Assembly: GCA_038093975.1 (NCBI GenBank)
Contig: JBBPTG010000049.1
Location: 1 to 64,000, forward strand
Reading direction: 5' to 3'
DNA length: 64,000 nt
Source of the DNA: Chalciporus piperatus
Lineage: Eukaryota; Basidiomycota; Agaricomycetes; Boletales; Boletaceae
The notes under the pieces are model-generated. The model was not told the DNA's origin. It did no database searches and saw only the letters and a list, made by a program, of their open reading frames with translations. Every line of letters begins with the position of its first letter. Position 1 is the stretch's first letter. Shown piece after piece: positions 32,992 to 44,830 of this stretch. Position numbers and translations under genes: made by a program.

Positions 32992-33833
32992 TTGGCCGTG
33001 CTCAAGCTCGATGTCACCAAACAAGCCAACATCTACCGTGCCTCGTCGGCAGGCTCGACGTCGTCTTCAACAACGCAGGTTATTCAGCGATGTGAGACAC
33101 TGAAACAACGCCGATCGGAGACCCTTGGGCATTGTTTGAAGTCGATTTCAGGGGCGTTGTCAATGTCAATCTCGCAGGAGTCAAGTTCTTCGGGGAGGTG
33201 AATGAACCTGGAAGAGGTGGAGTGTTGTTCCAGAACAGTTAAAGCTCAGGGTCTACGGGAATGGCTGGTGTATCATTCTATGCAGCGAGGTGAGCGCAAT
33301 TTACGGTGACTTCGAGTGGTATGGACTAACCTTCTCGACCTTAGCAAACAAGGTGAGACCATGAGAGTGAAGGAGAGAGAGATATCCGGCTTACCTGTGG
33401 AACCTTGAAACTCTAGATACATTCTCGGGGCTCAGGATGTCCTTCCGCAGTGGCCCGGCCGCGGAACATCAAGGTTAGTATCCTGAAAAAGTCCTCAACG
33501 CCCTGAAGCTAAGTCAATTTGGACCAGATATGCGTGATACAACCCGGAGCCTTCAGTACGGATGACATTCTCAGTGCGACGTTCCTCCCCAAGAACCCGA
33601 TATACGAAGTCGAGGGATCATAGCTTGCGGATTTCCGAACCCTGTTAGCTATTCCAGGATTCAAATTTGAGGGGGACCCAGATAAGTTCGCGAAAACCAT
33701 CTACTGGTCGATCGAGGGTGGTAATATTCCGATGTTCCTCCCTATCGGACAGGACTCGGATGCGTTGGCGTCCACGAAACAGAAACTGCAGGTGCTGGAG
33801 AAGTATCTCGACACAAACTGGAGTGTTATTTAG
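32992..33833 (+). pseudogene. Short-chain dehydrogenase/reductase pseudogene
   Basis: Family motifs occur in order but in broken frames: LKLDVT, then RLDVVFNNAGYSAM (NNAG motif), ALFEVDFRGVVNVN, GGVLFQNS, GMAGVSFYAA (the place of the active-site Tyr region), then after an intron-like segment ICVIQPGAFSTDD, NPIYEVEGS, and a C-terminus DPDKFAKTIYWSIEG to LEKYLDTNWSVI with TAG at 33831-33833. In-frame stops follow SAM, QNS and EGS, and the N-terminal cofactor-binding TGxxxGxG is gone. It is less eroded than the remnant at 23.7-24.3 kb, and the two look like relatives. Confidence 0.7.
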
Positions 33834-34112
33834 AGGCTGCGTTAGTTATTTTTCCTGTGTCTAGTATGGGATTCATTCGATATGTCGTGGTCTGTTCGAA
33901 GGCGGTCGTCCCTGCTTGAAAGCCTCAGGCTGCGCATATCACACGACTTGTTCCTGTACATGTGGCGTGGTGAAGCGTAGCAAATCGCCGGTTGACTACT
34001 GTCTCATCCGAGTCAGACTCGTCACCAGTACTATACTCCATATCCGTTCCTTTCACTCATTATTTTATCCAGGTCAGAGCAGACGTCGTAGACCCAGAGC
34101 ATCTAGCTCGAG

Positions 34113-35485
34113 ATGCCAGCAGGCTACGCCCCGTTACCAACGCAGCAACCAACACAGGAAGCAGATCGCGAACTCGACGAAGCCTTTGGCTCAGACGACG
34201 AGGACGAGCAATCCGAAACAACCCCGCTCGCTCACCCAAGACAACCCGTTCAGTCTATAGAGACACCCAAAGCCAGTTCAACCACACCAGCCACGTACGA
34301 TTTCGAACGTGACTATGACTATGTTCGTCCTCCCCCTGGATCACCTCCTCGTCCATCTGCTGTCGCATTACCAAACGACTTTGGGAACTCCAATGGATTG
34401 CTCCCCACATCGCCTGTAGGAACTACGGGCCCTCGTCCTTCTTTCTTCCGCAGAGCCGTTGGCGCCATATTACCCACTCATTATACACGCTTGCCCACAA
34501 CTGGTGGAATATCACACGCTGGAGTCATCGGTGGAGGAACGGACAACGATGGCGTCTTCGCCAATGTCACAGCGAAACCCAGCAGACCCGTTCAAGTGCG
34601 CGGCGACGACGGTAACATATACGTTATGCCGGAGGAGACCCAGAACATCGCACCACCCGTACGTTTTTCGTATCAAATCACAATCATGTGCTTTTCTGAC
34701 ACAATCATCACAAGTCATATGCTGTTGCTCAAGCAGATCCTGTACCTCCCTACTGGGAAACAACTGTTCATGCACCCGCGGGCTTCGACACCGATTCTGG
34801 GATGATCATCGATGATCTCCCAACGGGCTCTATATTCACATTTGTCACCAACCTCTTCACATCATTCTTCTTCCAATTCGTCGGCTTCTTGCTCACCTAC
34901 CTCCTTCATTCGACTCATGCAGCCAAGTTTGGCTCACGGGCCGGCCTTGGGCTCACTTTGATCCAATTCGGATTCTATTCCCGTACAGGGGAGGACGGCT
35001 TTGGGATAAAAGTCGACGACTCCCAAGGGATGTCAATGCACAAGACACCCGAGCGTTCCTTTTTGCCGGCCGGTTCTCAGGCGGATCCTCCTCCCTCGGA
35101 CAATGCTCTCTTCAACATCTCATCGAGGGAGTGGTTATCGTTCTTGCTCATGACTCTAGGTATGCAATAAAGCCACACTCTCGAGCGCCCTGTGCTCATT
35201 GGTCTTTCTTGTCCAGGCTGGTGCCTGCTCTTGTCTTCATTGATTGGCTTCTGGCGCGTCAAACATTGGGAGGCCTCTATTCGCGCTTCCAATTCGCGAG
35301 GACCCCCTACGACAGAGGAAATTGAACGGGACATTGCAAGCCGTCAGACAATCGAGACTGTCTTTGATATGGCTGGATTGGACGACGAAGAACTGAGATC
35401 GTCTCAAGAGGTGCAAATTCCGACACAAACAGAGCTTCAAGAAGCGCGATTGCATCGAGACCTACGCGCAGCCGGTCTCTTGTGA
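34113..35485 (+). CDS. BSD2: BSD2/Ndfip-like (DUF2370) membrane adaptor for NEDD4-type ligases (419 aa)
   Basis: Three exons join in frame: 34113-34658, 34715-35159 and 35217-35485. The N-terminal 180 residues are acidic and Pro/Ser-rich and probably cytosolic. ADPVPPYWETT is a PY-type motif just before the membrane part, where Ndfip/Bsd2 proteins bind WW domains of the Rsp5/NEDD4 ubiquitin ligase. Three membrane segments follow: around SIFTFVTNLFTSFFFQFVGF, GSRAGLGLTLIQFGFYS and LSFLLMTLGWCLLLSSLIGF. The C-terminal tail is charged. In yeast, Bsd2 in the Golgi/endosome helps send metal transporters and other membrane proteins to the vacuole. Gene order: converges on ASA1, 184 bp apart. Confidence 0.85.
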
Positions 35486-35669
35486 AAACGGAGACCAAGG
35501 ACTATCAGATGTTCACATGTAATTTAGTGGGTAGACATTGTATTTGGCTTTTCTACGAGTTGTTGCTTCGAAAGCGTGCGTGTCTAAAAGCAATTGATAT
35601 CCCTGTCTATGGTTTTCAAATTATTTATAGTCGTCCATCTACTGTAGTCTACAAATTGCATACCAAAGA

Positions 35670-37246
35670 TTACTTCTCGAAACTCATCAGACCCCAGATT
35701 GAAACCCGGTTGTCCTTTCCGCCTGCGATCAGCCAACGTGCTCGTTTACGCTTTTCGTCGTCCGTCATATCGTCATCATCGTCATCCAACCCGTCCGGTG
35801 GGATATCCGAGCCCCGATCAGCATGGTCCTCGTATGAGGAAGCAAATGCAACAGCCTGGCAATTGTCTTTGTGAGACACCAACGTTCCAAGAGACTTGAA
35901 GCTTTTTGTCGAGTAAAGACGCACTCTGAGGCAAAAGGAATCAGTGGACCTCATGCCGCTGGAGGTGAGACTTGCACTCACCTGCCGTCCCAGCCTCCGA
36001 CCGCGCATACGCGCCCGTCATCACGAATAGCAATCGCACCATTGCCTGGATGTTTGGTTCTAAAAGAACGAGCTGATTGTTCGAGTTCGGACTGTGTTTG
36101 TGTATTCTGGAAAGAGAACATATATCTCGAACTTTTGCGGCAAGTCTTCGACACAAACACGCACAAGGTCATATCTTCCTATCAGATGATCGGCAGAGAC
36201 CGTTAATGCGAAGCTGTAATCTTTCGATACAGCCATGGCCATCACTAAGTCAAAGAATCGTCAGATAGGCTCGGTTTCATAGCATTCAAGGATAACAAAC
36301 CTGACTCGACGTGCAATTTACCCTTCCACATGACCTCCCAGCCCCGACCTTCCACAGTCTGCTTGCCCTCGGGACTGGTGCGCCTACGGAGAACGACTCC
36401 ACCATCCTCATAAGCGCACAAGAGTCTTAAATCTCGCTGCACCTTTGACGTCGATGGAGCGGTTACAGGGGCATAGTACAGCTGCATTGCCATGATAATA
36501 CCTGACAATGATTCCAGTGAACTCCTCCATGCAGACTATACTTGTACGAAACCTACGCACCAGTCTTGCTCCCGGAGCGACCATCCGAGAACTTAGTCGT
36601 AGACGTATCCATGGAGTCACCAATCGCGGCATGCAATCTCGCGAGATCGGGCAACGTCCAAACGTCGGCCTAAATGGAAAGAAAAAACTTGCATGAGAGT
36701 CTTCGAAACGCGCCGGGCTTAGTTTAGACCGTACTAAAGCCGATTCGACGAGATTTGGTACGGCGATGAGAGCTGCGGTTTCGTCGTCCGAGGTCGTGGT
36801 TGGGAGAAGCGAGAATCGACAATAGTTCAACGCGTTGACGTCGAGAGAGTAGCAGAGTGGAGGGGGTGGTTGGTCGGTTAGAGATGCTGCTCCTCCTTGT
36901 CTAATCGAAATGGATTCCGTAGGACGTTCCCAGACGTGAATCTTGTTGTCCCTGCCATGACTGGTGATACATAATGATAATGACATTCGATCAAAACGTC
37001 GGGGTGAGCATGAGATGTGACGACGAACGTGATGACCGAGTTCCTAAACTCCTCGACGCCGAGTATACTCTCTTTGTGGGCTTCCCAGTTCACGATTGCT
37101 CGGAGAGACCTGGTGGACGTGATGACTACTCGTCCCTTGGCATCTCCAGAGTAGATTCGCTCGTTGTCCGAAGAGATGAAGACAGCAGTGACGGGTTGCT
37201 GGTGAACGCGCAAGATATGTAGTGGTGAGGGTGGAGGAGTTGTCAT
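35670..37246 (-). CDS. ASA1: ASTRA-associated protein 1, WD40 repeat protein (404 aa)
   Basis: Seven exons on the minus strand join in frame: 37246-37029, 36960-36735, 36669-36561, 36501-36301, 36244-36165, 36106-35982 and 35925-35670. The start PLHILRVHQQPVTAVFI-S is the first WD-type blade, HGRDNKIHVWERP the second; the end has ICVGGWDG-like and RWLIAGGKDNRVSIWGL blades. The order of these blocks matches Asa1, a small WD40 propeller in the ASTRA complex that works with Tel2-Tti1-Tti2 in assembly of PIKK kinases. Length fits the family (about 400-450 aa). A Gly/Asp-rich loop with a run of six Asp lies in the last exon. Its start faces the secreted-protein gene across 212 bp. Confidence 0.85.
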
Positions 37247-37458
37247 CTTTCCCCGTCGCTGTCCATGTATGTCCTGCTAGTCAATGGGTAGCAGATCCGA
37301 AGCAGCATCAAGCATGTCACAGTACAAAACAAAGTCAAACTAACCACCAAGCTGACAAATGGCTTGCCTCTTGGTCCAGGTTACTGTAAATCACAGCCAT
37401 AGAACACCGTGGGTAGTATATGTGATGGCTCACCGCAGCAGCGCTGCGGCGCTCTGCA
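37247..37458. promoter_or_regulatory. Bidirectional promoter region of ASA1 and the secreted-protein gene
   Basis: Divergent start codons only 212 bp apart leave no room for separate upstream regions. No clear TATA box on either strand. Confidence 0.5.
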
Positions 37459-39438
37459 ATGTTGCCGCGAACGGTCCTATACCCCCTAGTGGTCATATTC
37501 GTTTTCCAGGCCTCCGCCCTGCAAGTACCACTGGATGCTGGTCACCAGCGTTACTCTGGGTGGAAGGAGCGTCCCATCGACGATGGTTCAACTAAATGGA
37601 GCTTCGACGATGCTCCTCATCCCAATGCTACAGATCACCTCGTATTCGAGACAGTACATTCGCTCCTTCAACACTGGCCTAACACCCGTATGAGAAATGG
37701 TGAGCAACCGACGATCGTCTTTTCGCCCCGAGTCCAAAACTTTTGTTTGAAGGTCATACCATTGTCCCAGGAACCATTCCGAAAGGGACTCTTCTCTACC
37801 ATGGATCATCTCTAAATGTCGTACCACCCGGTCCTGAATGGGTCGCTACTGATCCTGAACATTCACTCTATTTCTGCGAGGAAGTAGTAGTAGAAGGTGG
37901 TTGTTGGCATCTCGTGCTTGCAACCACTCGACCACTCAAAGTGGTTTACTTCGACGGAAGCAGTGCTGCGAAAATTTCGTATGGTACGACGGACACGCAA
38001 GATCTTTTGGTGTGGGGTGAAACACGTCGTGGAGATATGCACGAAGAATTTGACAGGATCATGGATCTCTGTAAATGGGGGAGGGACTATGGAGTTGACG
38101 GTTTTGTAAGGTATATGCCCTGTTTTCTGTCCGTCATCACATACTGAACAGTCCATAGAATGGAAATGGATTTGTGAGTAGTTATTTTATATGTTTTGGC
38201 TGTATGTCTCACAAGGATACAGCGAAATTATGCTGTGCGATTTTACCGCTGGTGTTAGCGTGCTTTCTTTTTCAAACCTAAGACCGATGCGATCCGCTGG
38301 AGGAATGAAACATTGTGAGTTTCGTCTATTTATCTCCCGTCGAAGTACTCAGTAGACGTCGTACTAGCTTCCTCGCTCTTCTTTGGGGCGATATACTCCG
38401 GATCTTGGCATAATCACTTCCCGGGAGAGACGCGAGTACAGCTAGATCTCACTGGACTCGTCTCCTTCTACGATACCCAACTAGCACCTTCACTCGTCGC
38501 CGTTCGAGGAGGTCAAGAAAGGTGGGACCACCGCGTGCAAAACATCTCCGGTGAAGATCTATCAGTGGCCAAATCGAGATTGACGGATGCTTTAATCACA
38601 TCCGGTCAATCAAGTGGAATCGATTGGGCGACGCTCCTTCAGGTCATTGTCGACCGTTTCGCTGAACGGTTCGAGATCATGCAGCATCTTTTGAACCTAA
38701 CGGCGTCCGATCCGGACGAGATCGTTTCTCTTGCATGGAAAGTCCAAACCCAACTAAGAGTCGTGATTGCACCATACGCACTCTTCTCCGCCATGCCGGC
38801 CGATCCACCGAACAAGACTGATCTGGACTGGGCTATTCCCATCTTCAAGATGTGCGCTACGACGCACACGTACTCTATGGAGTCAGAGCTACCTTCAATG
38901 ACGCCCTCAGAGCGCCTCGTTCTCCAGGCTGTCCGAGGAACCAGTCGAGAGATCTGCCGAGTGGTAACGAGGATGTGGGTTGCAGGGGTCCACGCTGGGC
39001 TCGACATACACCTCAACACGAAAGAGTCGCCCGACCTTGATGAGGTGATCCAGCTTCGAGAGACTTGGACCGGACAGTTGAACCGTCTGATGAGTTGGTT
39101 AGACTGGAGTGTATGGGTGAAATGCAAACCTGCATGTGGTCTAGAGGTACGTCGTTGTTATGAGCCAGCTCCGTAGGACTTACGGATGAATGACCTGACA
39201 GGAGTTGTGCTACCTACCTACATGGCCGATTGGATTTCCAAGGGGAGACAGGGGAAAGCGTCGACCTGACCCTGACGTGCCGTGTTCTGAAAGCATGACT
39301 AGTTTTAATGCTAGCCTCCGACCGATAGCCATCGAGCGCTTGGCAGAGGAGGGATGGAATGCTTTCGCACCCGACCCGGACGAGTGGATCAGGCCTCAAC
39401 CAAAGTGCATCAGGCGGGTCGATCCTTATGATTTCTGA
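37459..39438 (+). CDS. Secreted protein of unknown function (573 aa)
   Basis: Six exons join in frame: 37459-37699, 37753-38110, 38159-38173, 38223-38314, 38368-39146 and 39202-39438. The third exon is only 15 nt. The first 21 residues (basic start, then YPLVVIFVFQASA) are a clear signal peptide. The protein has several N-glycosylation sites and paired cysteines, fitting a secreted or Golgi protein. The N-terminal domain contains GTLLYHGSSLNVVP, WVATDPEHSLYF, KVVYFDGSSAAK and DGFVRMEMDFEIMLCDF, a pattern I have seen in widespread unnamed fungal secreted proteins. The YHG...ATD layout is reminiscent of ADP-ribosyltransferase folds, but this is only a hint. The C-terminal half is helical with DW, EIV and LRETW blocks. 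Confidence 0.8.
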
Positions 39439-39628
39439 CTCCCATGTTCGTTGCCGCCAAGTGTCCATACCTGTTCTGTTTCCGCCCTTTAGGTTAGAGA
39501 ATTTTGTTATTCTATCAACACACATCGTAAACAGGTAGTGCCTTGTAATATACCATAATGACGGAGAATGCCGTCCACAATATTAACGGGAGGCACTGTC
39601 GGTCGAGGTTCAGCTTCAGTTGGGAAGA

Positions 39629-40845
39629 CTAGGTGAGATCAATGATCTCCCCAGGAACGAAGAGAGAGCATTTTCGCGGTTCAGAGTCTTGCTTGACACG
39701 TTTGCGTTTTCGAGCTTCCGAGGTGCTAGCTTTCATGTCATGAAGACGTTTGAGCTCATTCTGCCAGACACGTTAATTATTAGCCCAAGTACATCAAAAA
39801 GCAAGAAAGCTGGTCAGGTAGTACCTCTAGGATCCGTATCCTGTCATCCACGTCATCTGGCTTGATATCTGAATGTTCGGAATCATTCTGGCTTTCATTG
39901 ACGCTACCCTCACGATCAGAGGGAGGTGGCCTCGGTGCGATGCCATTTGCTTGTAATACAGCTATCGTGGCATTTAGCTTAATCGATTGGTCTTTGGAAC
40001 ATGGAAAATATACCGATCGACCTGTATTTGAACACAAGGTCTAGTTCGGCGGGGTCGTCGCCGGGCTCGACTATCCAGTTTGAGGTGGGAGGGAGGTGGG
40101 CCTCCTCTCTTTCCGGTCCAAGCCTACAAGGAGGAATTCATAAGAGACTACTAGTATGTAGCCTCAAGTTCAACGGCGTACCCAACACAATGAGTAACAG
40201 CTTTCTTGCATGTCTCGTGAATTTTATTGTCGCTACCCGCAACAGTAATGTCTGGTCGGGGTTCGGGGACGCAATCAATGCGGGTGCCATGATACAGGTT
40301 GAAACGGATTTCTCCCAGTTCATCACGAACTTCATCGTCGAGGACAGTGCCTTCGTCTTCATCCATTACACGTGCACATTATGAGTTGGCATTGGACACT
40401 GTTTAGAACCAGTAAAAACTTACCTATAATGTTGACACGAGAGAACACTAGGTCGCGTTCTCCAGTATCGGAGCATATGGATGATATGTTCATTGTGTCC
40501 CCTGGATCAAGTGTCAAAGTATATCCGCACTCGATCCCATCTATGACGAGGGTCGCGGCAACGTCGATATCGGCTGAACGTCCCTTCTTCTTCTGTCCCT
40601 TCTTTTTCTGTCCCTTCTTCTTCTTGTGTTCATGACGTGTCCACTCGACCGCAAAATTCTAGGATGAGCAAAATTGTAGTGAAGCTGTGATGGTGTGAGT
40701 ACCCAGGCTGGGACTGCTTGCATACCTTTCCCTCCTCTGAGGCGATCCAACAGGTCACCCTTGTGGGATTTTCCTTCACAACATTGTATTCTTCCAGTTT
40801 CTTCCCATCGACAAAGACATGCACACTGTAATCTCGAAGTCGCAT
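39629..40845 (-). CDS. DUF7918 protein (298 aa)
   Basis: Six exons on the minus strand join in frame: 40845-40726, 40658-40424, 40356-40182, 40123-40014, 39949-39825 and 39760-39629. It follows the family plan: YSVHVFVDGKKLEEYNVV and TCWIASEEGKNFAVEW at the start, then GEIRFNLYHGTRI, KKAVTHCVG, a short YRSIANGIAPRPPP segment, a basic helix, and a C-terminal GEIIDLT. DUF7918 is widespread in basidiomycetes; the function is not known. Two adjacent features are odd: a run of three KKKGQ units in exon 2 made by 15-bp DNA repeats, and a duplicated first-exon fragment 0.4 kb upstream. The basic segments and the IIDLT end (SUMO-interaction-like) suggest a nuclear protein; this is inference. Confidence 0.8.
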
Positions 40846-41201
40846 GGTGGAGGGTCTAGGAGGCCCGGGAGTAAAAAATGGAGAGAGCACGGACTGAGCG
40901 TTGCAGTTAGCCACAGCGATATAGGAGCGGGCCTTGGGTAGGCCTTCGCGCTCGCTTTACATAAATTGTTTGGTGATTCGTTGCACCGTGCTACATAGCA
41001 AGGCCCTCCACCTGGCCCCACGGCTGTCAGATGCGACTCACATGCACCTTCCTTTACGCCAACAGTGACAAACGTGGTTGGTTGTGGTAGTTCAGTACGA
41101 ATGGCAGTCGCAGAAGGGGTCTGAAAAGTTAAGTACAAAATAAATCAGTCAGGGTGCGAGTCGAAATTTCTTCCCAAGAGAGGGGGCATGGGGGTTTCAC
41201 G

Positions 41202-41272
41202 TACGACATCGTATTCTTTCAGTTTCCTCCCATCGACAATGATATATAAACGCTGTAATCTCCAAGTCGCAT
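41202..41272 (-). pseudogene. Fragment of a DUF7918 first exon
   Basis: About 70 bp on the minus strand reads MRLGDYSVYI, then after a one-base shift IVDGRKLKEYDVV. This matches the first exon of the DUF7918 gene next door (MRLRDYSVHVFVDGKKLEEYNVV). It stops there; the following TCWIASEEGK part is absent. Confidence 0.65.
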
Positions 41273-41582
41273 GGCAGACACTGGACCGGAGGGGGATATT
41301 GCCACATAAAAAAAGCTGGATCCTATACCTTGATCAAGCTGGCTGTGGATCAGAAACGAGATCGTGGATCACAACAACAATCTTCCATTGCTAGAAAAAC
41401 ACGGGTATCAAGCAAGCAAGTAGGAACCCAAATTACAAGATAACTTATGACTTCCCATTCATTGCACTCGCGCCGCAAGTCAATGAAATAGAAAAAAGGG
41501 ACAACAATCGATCAAAACATACCGAAGAACGGCAACAGAGACTGCGAGATACAAGCTAGACGCATCTATCACTTCGGTAAAT

Positions 41583-42558
41583 TTACGCAAGGTGTGACCA
41601 GGAAACGACGGCCTCTCTAGTAAAGGGAACATCCTGTCCCGTTTGGAGCACGTCAACGCTAGCGTTGCGCATGGGACGTGTCACGGTGAGTCCCTTCAAC
41701 GGCTTGACGAATACCCATGCGGGCACTAGTCCAAGCTCGATGTGTTCGCTGTCGCCCTTAATCCGGGTAGACAGGCGGGTGGGGACGAACGTAGAAGCAC
41801 GGGAAGACCGCGATGTATCGCGAGCAACAAGGCACCATCCATCGTCGAAGGACTGGAGAACCAAAAGGTGCTCCCCATATCGGGAAAGAGGAAGTTCGTC
41901 GGGAAGAAGGGGTTCGAAAAGTTGACGGACAGGTCTGGCTTGGGAAGCAGTGGTGGAGCTGAGAGAGGATTCGCGAGAATGCAAGCCGGGAGGAAGATGG
42001 AATTGTGAGTAACCGGAAAAACCGGATGATGACCTGCTGTGTCGAGGATGAGCAGGGTTAAGGATGGACATGGGGCGTGCGCGCGGTGAAACGGGGGAAA
42101 TGTTCGAACAGGGTCGTCGGGAGGGCAATGGGGCAGAAGCCGGGGAGGGAGAAACGATTTTTATCCTACCAGGTAGGACAATGGGTGCAGGTTTTCGAGG
42201 GAGCGCTTTATCGGGCATAACGACAGATGCTGTCAACAGCTCTCGACTGAATGGTGGAGGTACACTACAATATGCGTAAATTAAGGGTAGAGAAAGAGAA
42301 AATACTAATAACTTACCTCGACGAGGACGGGGTTGCTTCCGCCATCATTGGACGCACTACACCCCTGACATGGAGGAACGCTGAACCCCGGTTATCGCTA
42401 CGGCTCCTGTTAAGTCTGGAGCGTTGATAGCGGAAAAACAAGCATATCAAGGCACCCAAAAGGATTATGCCCGCGATAGTAAAACCCGCAATGTAGTTAG
42501 TCGCGGCCTCAGAGATACCTGTCGAAGAGCTATCGCGGCGAAGGATTCGAGGCGCCAT
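41583..42558 (-). CDS. Single-pass membrane protein with SH3 domain (307 aa)
   Basis: Two exons on the minus strand join in frame: 42558-42317 and 42264-41583. Residues about 20-45 form one membrane span (AATNYIAGFTIAGIILLGAL, then ICLFF) followed by basic RYQRSRLNRSR, which suggests the N-terminus outside and the rest cytosolic. A Ser/Pro-rich linker carries proline motifs. The C-terminal part, about 210-300, has SH3 features: DELPLSRYGEHLLVLQSFDDGWCLV and ELGLVPAWVFVKP. Such membrane-anchored SH3 proteins occur across basidiomycetes, with a general layout like yeast Fus1; their job is not settled, probably polarity or signalling at the plasma membrane. Confidence 0.75.
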
Positions 42559-43004
42559 ATTTTTTGGAAAGTGAAAAGCTAGCGAGCGACTCGAGTTAGA
42601 TTTGTTTTAACGATATAATCGTCAAGAAACGAAGGAGCGTGAAACCAAGAGAGCGAAGGAACGAAAAGATGGTGTTACGATGCTACGGTCTGTGCTCGTA
42701 CATGGGTATCCAGAGGAAGGATGATGGAGCTGGGATCGTTCGGCTTTCACCTCGGACGAATATAGCATGTGTGTCCTCGATCTGTCAGTGTCAACTTTCA
42801 AGTCATTGATGAATTTGGTTGCCAAGGACGACTCTTGTCACATCGTGGAAGAACAACTACTGAACTTGACGAATCGACTTCGACTCTCTGATGACACACA
42901 TATGATCTCCTAGGTACAGTACGTACAGTAGCTTAATACATCTCATTCAAAGAACGCACAAGGACCATCTTAAACGTAATAAATACTCTGATAAATACTC
43001 CACC
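42559..43004. other. Upstream region of the SH3 gene
   Basis: Lies between two minus-strand genes. It should hold the SH3 gene promoter and the 3' end of the epimerase-like gene. No gene seen. Confidence 0.35.
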
Positions 43005-44390
43005 TTACGCCTTGGACCTGACATACATCGAGGCCGCCACTTCGTCTTGAATGCTCTCCAGCATGTCTTGGGTACCATGGAATGGCCGCCATCCAATTGA
43101 CCTGGCGCGCTCTCCTCTCGCACGGGCATCAGCGCCCATCAGAGGATGCTAATTTCCGACTTTGTTAGAAGAAAACACTCCTGGTCACACGCTGAAGCAA
43201 GGACCCACAAAGTATTTCTGAACCTCTTCTGGGCCAAACATCGTTGGCTGACTATCGCCGCAGCCTCGAGCGCTGAGTTGCTTGGCGACTTCCTTGAAGA
43301 TCTCCCCGACCTCGCATTCTCCGTTTTCGCCAAAGTAGACCCCGATCCTTCCCGTGTAGAGACGGCAAGAGTTGATGGCGGCGTCGAGGATGTACATGTA
43401 CAAACATGCGAGGTCGTCGATATGGACGTGAGACCAAATGTTCAATCCTTTGCCAATCACTCCGCCTTGGCGCCTGTCGAGACCAGCCTGGATGATGGAT
43501 GGTATTTGTTGAGAGCGGGAGTGCTGGATTCCGCGAGCGGTGAAGGGTGTCTTTGCGATACCGTACACAAGACCGGGATAAATGATGCACGTCTTCACAT
43601 CGCCTATGTAGCCATGAGCAGGGATTCTCGGCTCTAGCGTGACGGTGCGTACCTTCCTCTCCGGCATCTGTTACCACCATGTCAACCTCTTTGTGGGGTT
43701 GAGTCCGGGGCAGTGATTCCAGCCGATGAACATTGAAGTCCGAATAAACCGTGTCGGAAGCATAATTTCCTTGCGCGTCGTCGATCAGGGCAGCTACACA
43801 AAGTATCGTGTTTGTGAACAATCACGAGTCAAGCTGAGCACGCGCACCTATTCCAGACTGAGCAAGTATGGTGGTCAGTACGTGAAACACAGACTGGACG
43901 AGGGGATGCTTACAGTGTGTATGTAGATAGGAGTGGTGAGGGTCTTCCTATGGCGTTCTTTCAGCCCGCTAATGATGGCATTCGCGGCGTTCAAATTATC
44001 AGCATCCGCCTGTTGTCATGGAATCTAAGTAAGTCGAGCCCTACAAATAGGAAAGTGCGCGGGGAGATCGGGGACATACACATGCAATCACGACGTCGGA
44101 CTCAGACGCGAGCTTCTTCAAAAGGTCGGAGTCGTCATGTGTGCCAATCACCGGTGTTACCCGGGGACCGCCAAAGCGAGAAGCCTTCTCAGGAGAACGG
44201 ACGAGGGCGGTGATGTTGAATTCGGAATCTCTCGGATGTTTAAGCAGCGCTGAGAGAACGGAGCCGCCGATGTAGCCTGTGGGAACAGGAACAAATATTG
44301 ATATGCGCCGTCAGTAACATAGTCCCTCCGGTGAGGATACTAAACGTATGTACCAGTAGCGCCAGTGATAAGGATGTCAATAGGAGCCAT
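43005..44390 (-). CDS. NAD(P)-binding epimerase/NmrA-like extended SDR (339 aa)
   Basis: Seven exons on the minus strand join in frame: 44390-44354, 44276-44080, 44009-43914, 43857-43848, 43793-43653, 43603-43209 and 43148-43005. The fourth exon is 10 nt (encoding most of SGI). The start APIDILITGATGYIGGSVL is the Rossmann dinucleotide-binding motif TGATGYIGG. VRSPEKASRFGG, DVVIACADAD, KTCIIYPGLVYGIA and HVHIDDLACLYM follow, all typical of extended short-chain dehydrogenases. The canonical YxxxK pair is not obvious: the usual region is VYSDFNV, lacking the Lys. The substrate is unknown; related fungal proteins are stress or redox related. The gene appears intact and starts 440 bp from ARP3, facing away. 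Confidence 0.8.
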
Positions 44391-44830
44391 TTCTGTGGTC
44401 GTAGTGGAGAGGTAGAAAGACTGAACGGTGTGAGGCTGACCTTGTTGAAGATGGGCCTGCTTTTAACTGGTGGCGGACTATTTTCAACTGTACCGTTTTC
44501 CTCCGCGAGTAGGCCTGGCCATGCCATGTTTATCAAATTTAGCACCCAATCAATTGGAAATGTGCTACGGCCAAGCAGGTGTAGGTTCACGGGGGAGGAC
44601 ATATTAAAAATTGAAAGATAGAACAGTACGAGCGAGTATTATTTTACGGACAAGGTTGAAAAGAGCTACGACTCGACTATGAGTTGGGGACAGCAGTTCA
44701 GTCGAATAGGGGAGATGGCCATTATGGGACGTTATTTGGTCGTGTTAGGATCTAACGCCTTTGCGATACAAACCCAAACGCAGCCAGTCGCAGCAGCCCC
44801 CGCATCCAGAGATTGGACAGCACAACAACG
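44391..44830. promoter_or_regulatory. Divergent promoter region of the epimerase-like gene and ARP3
   Basis: 440 bp between opposed start codons. T-rich and A-rich tracts, no clear TATA box. No gene seen. Confidence 0.4.
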
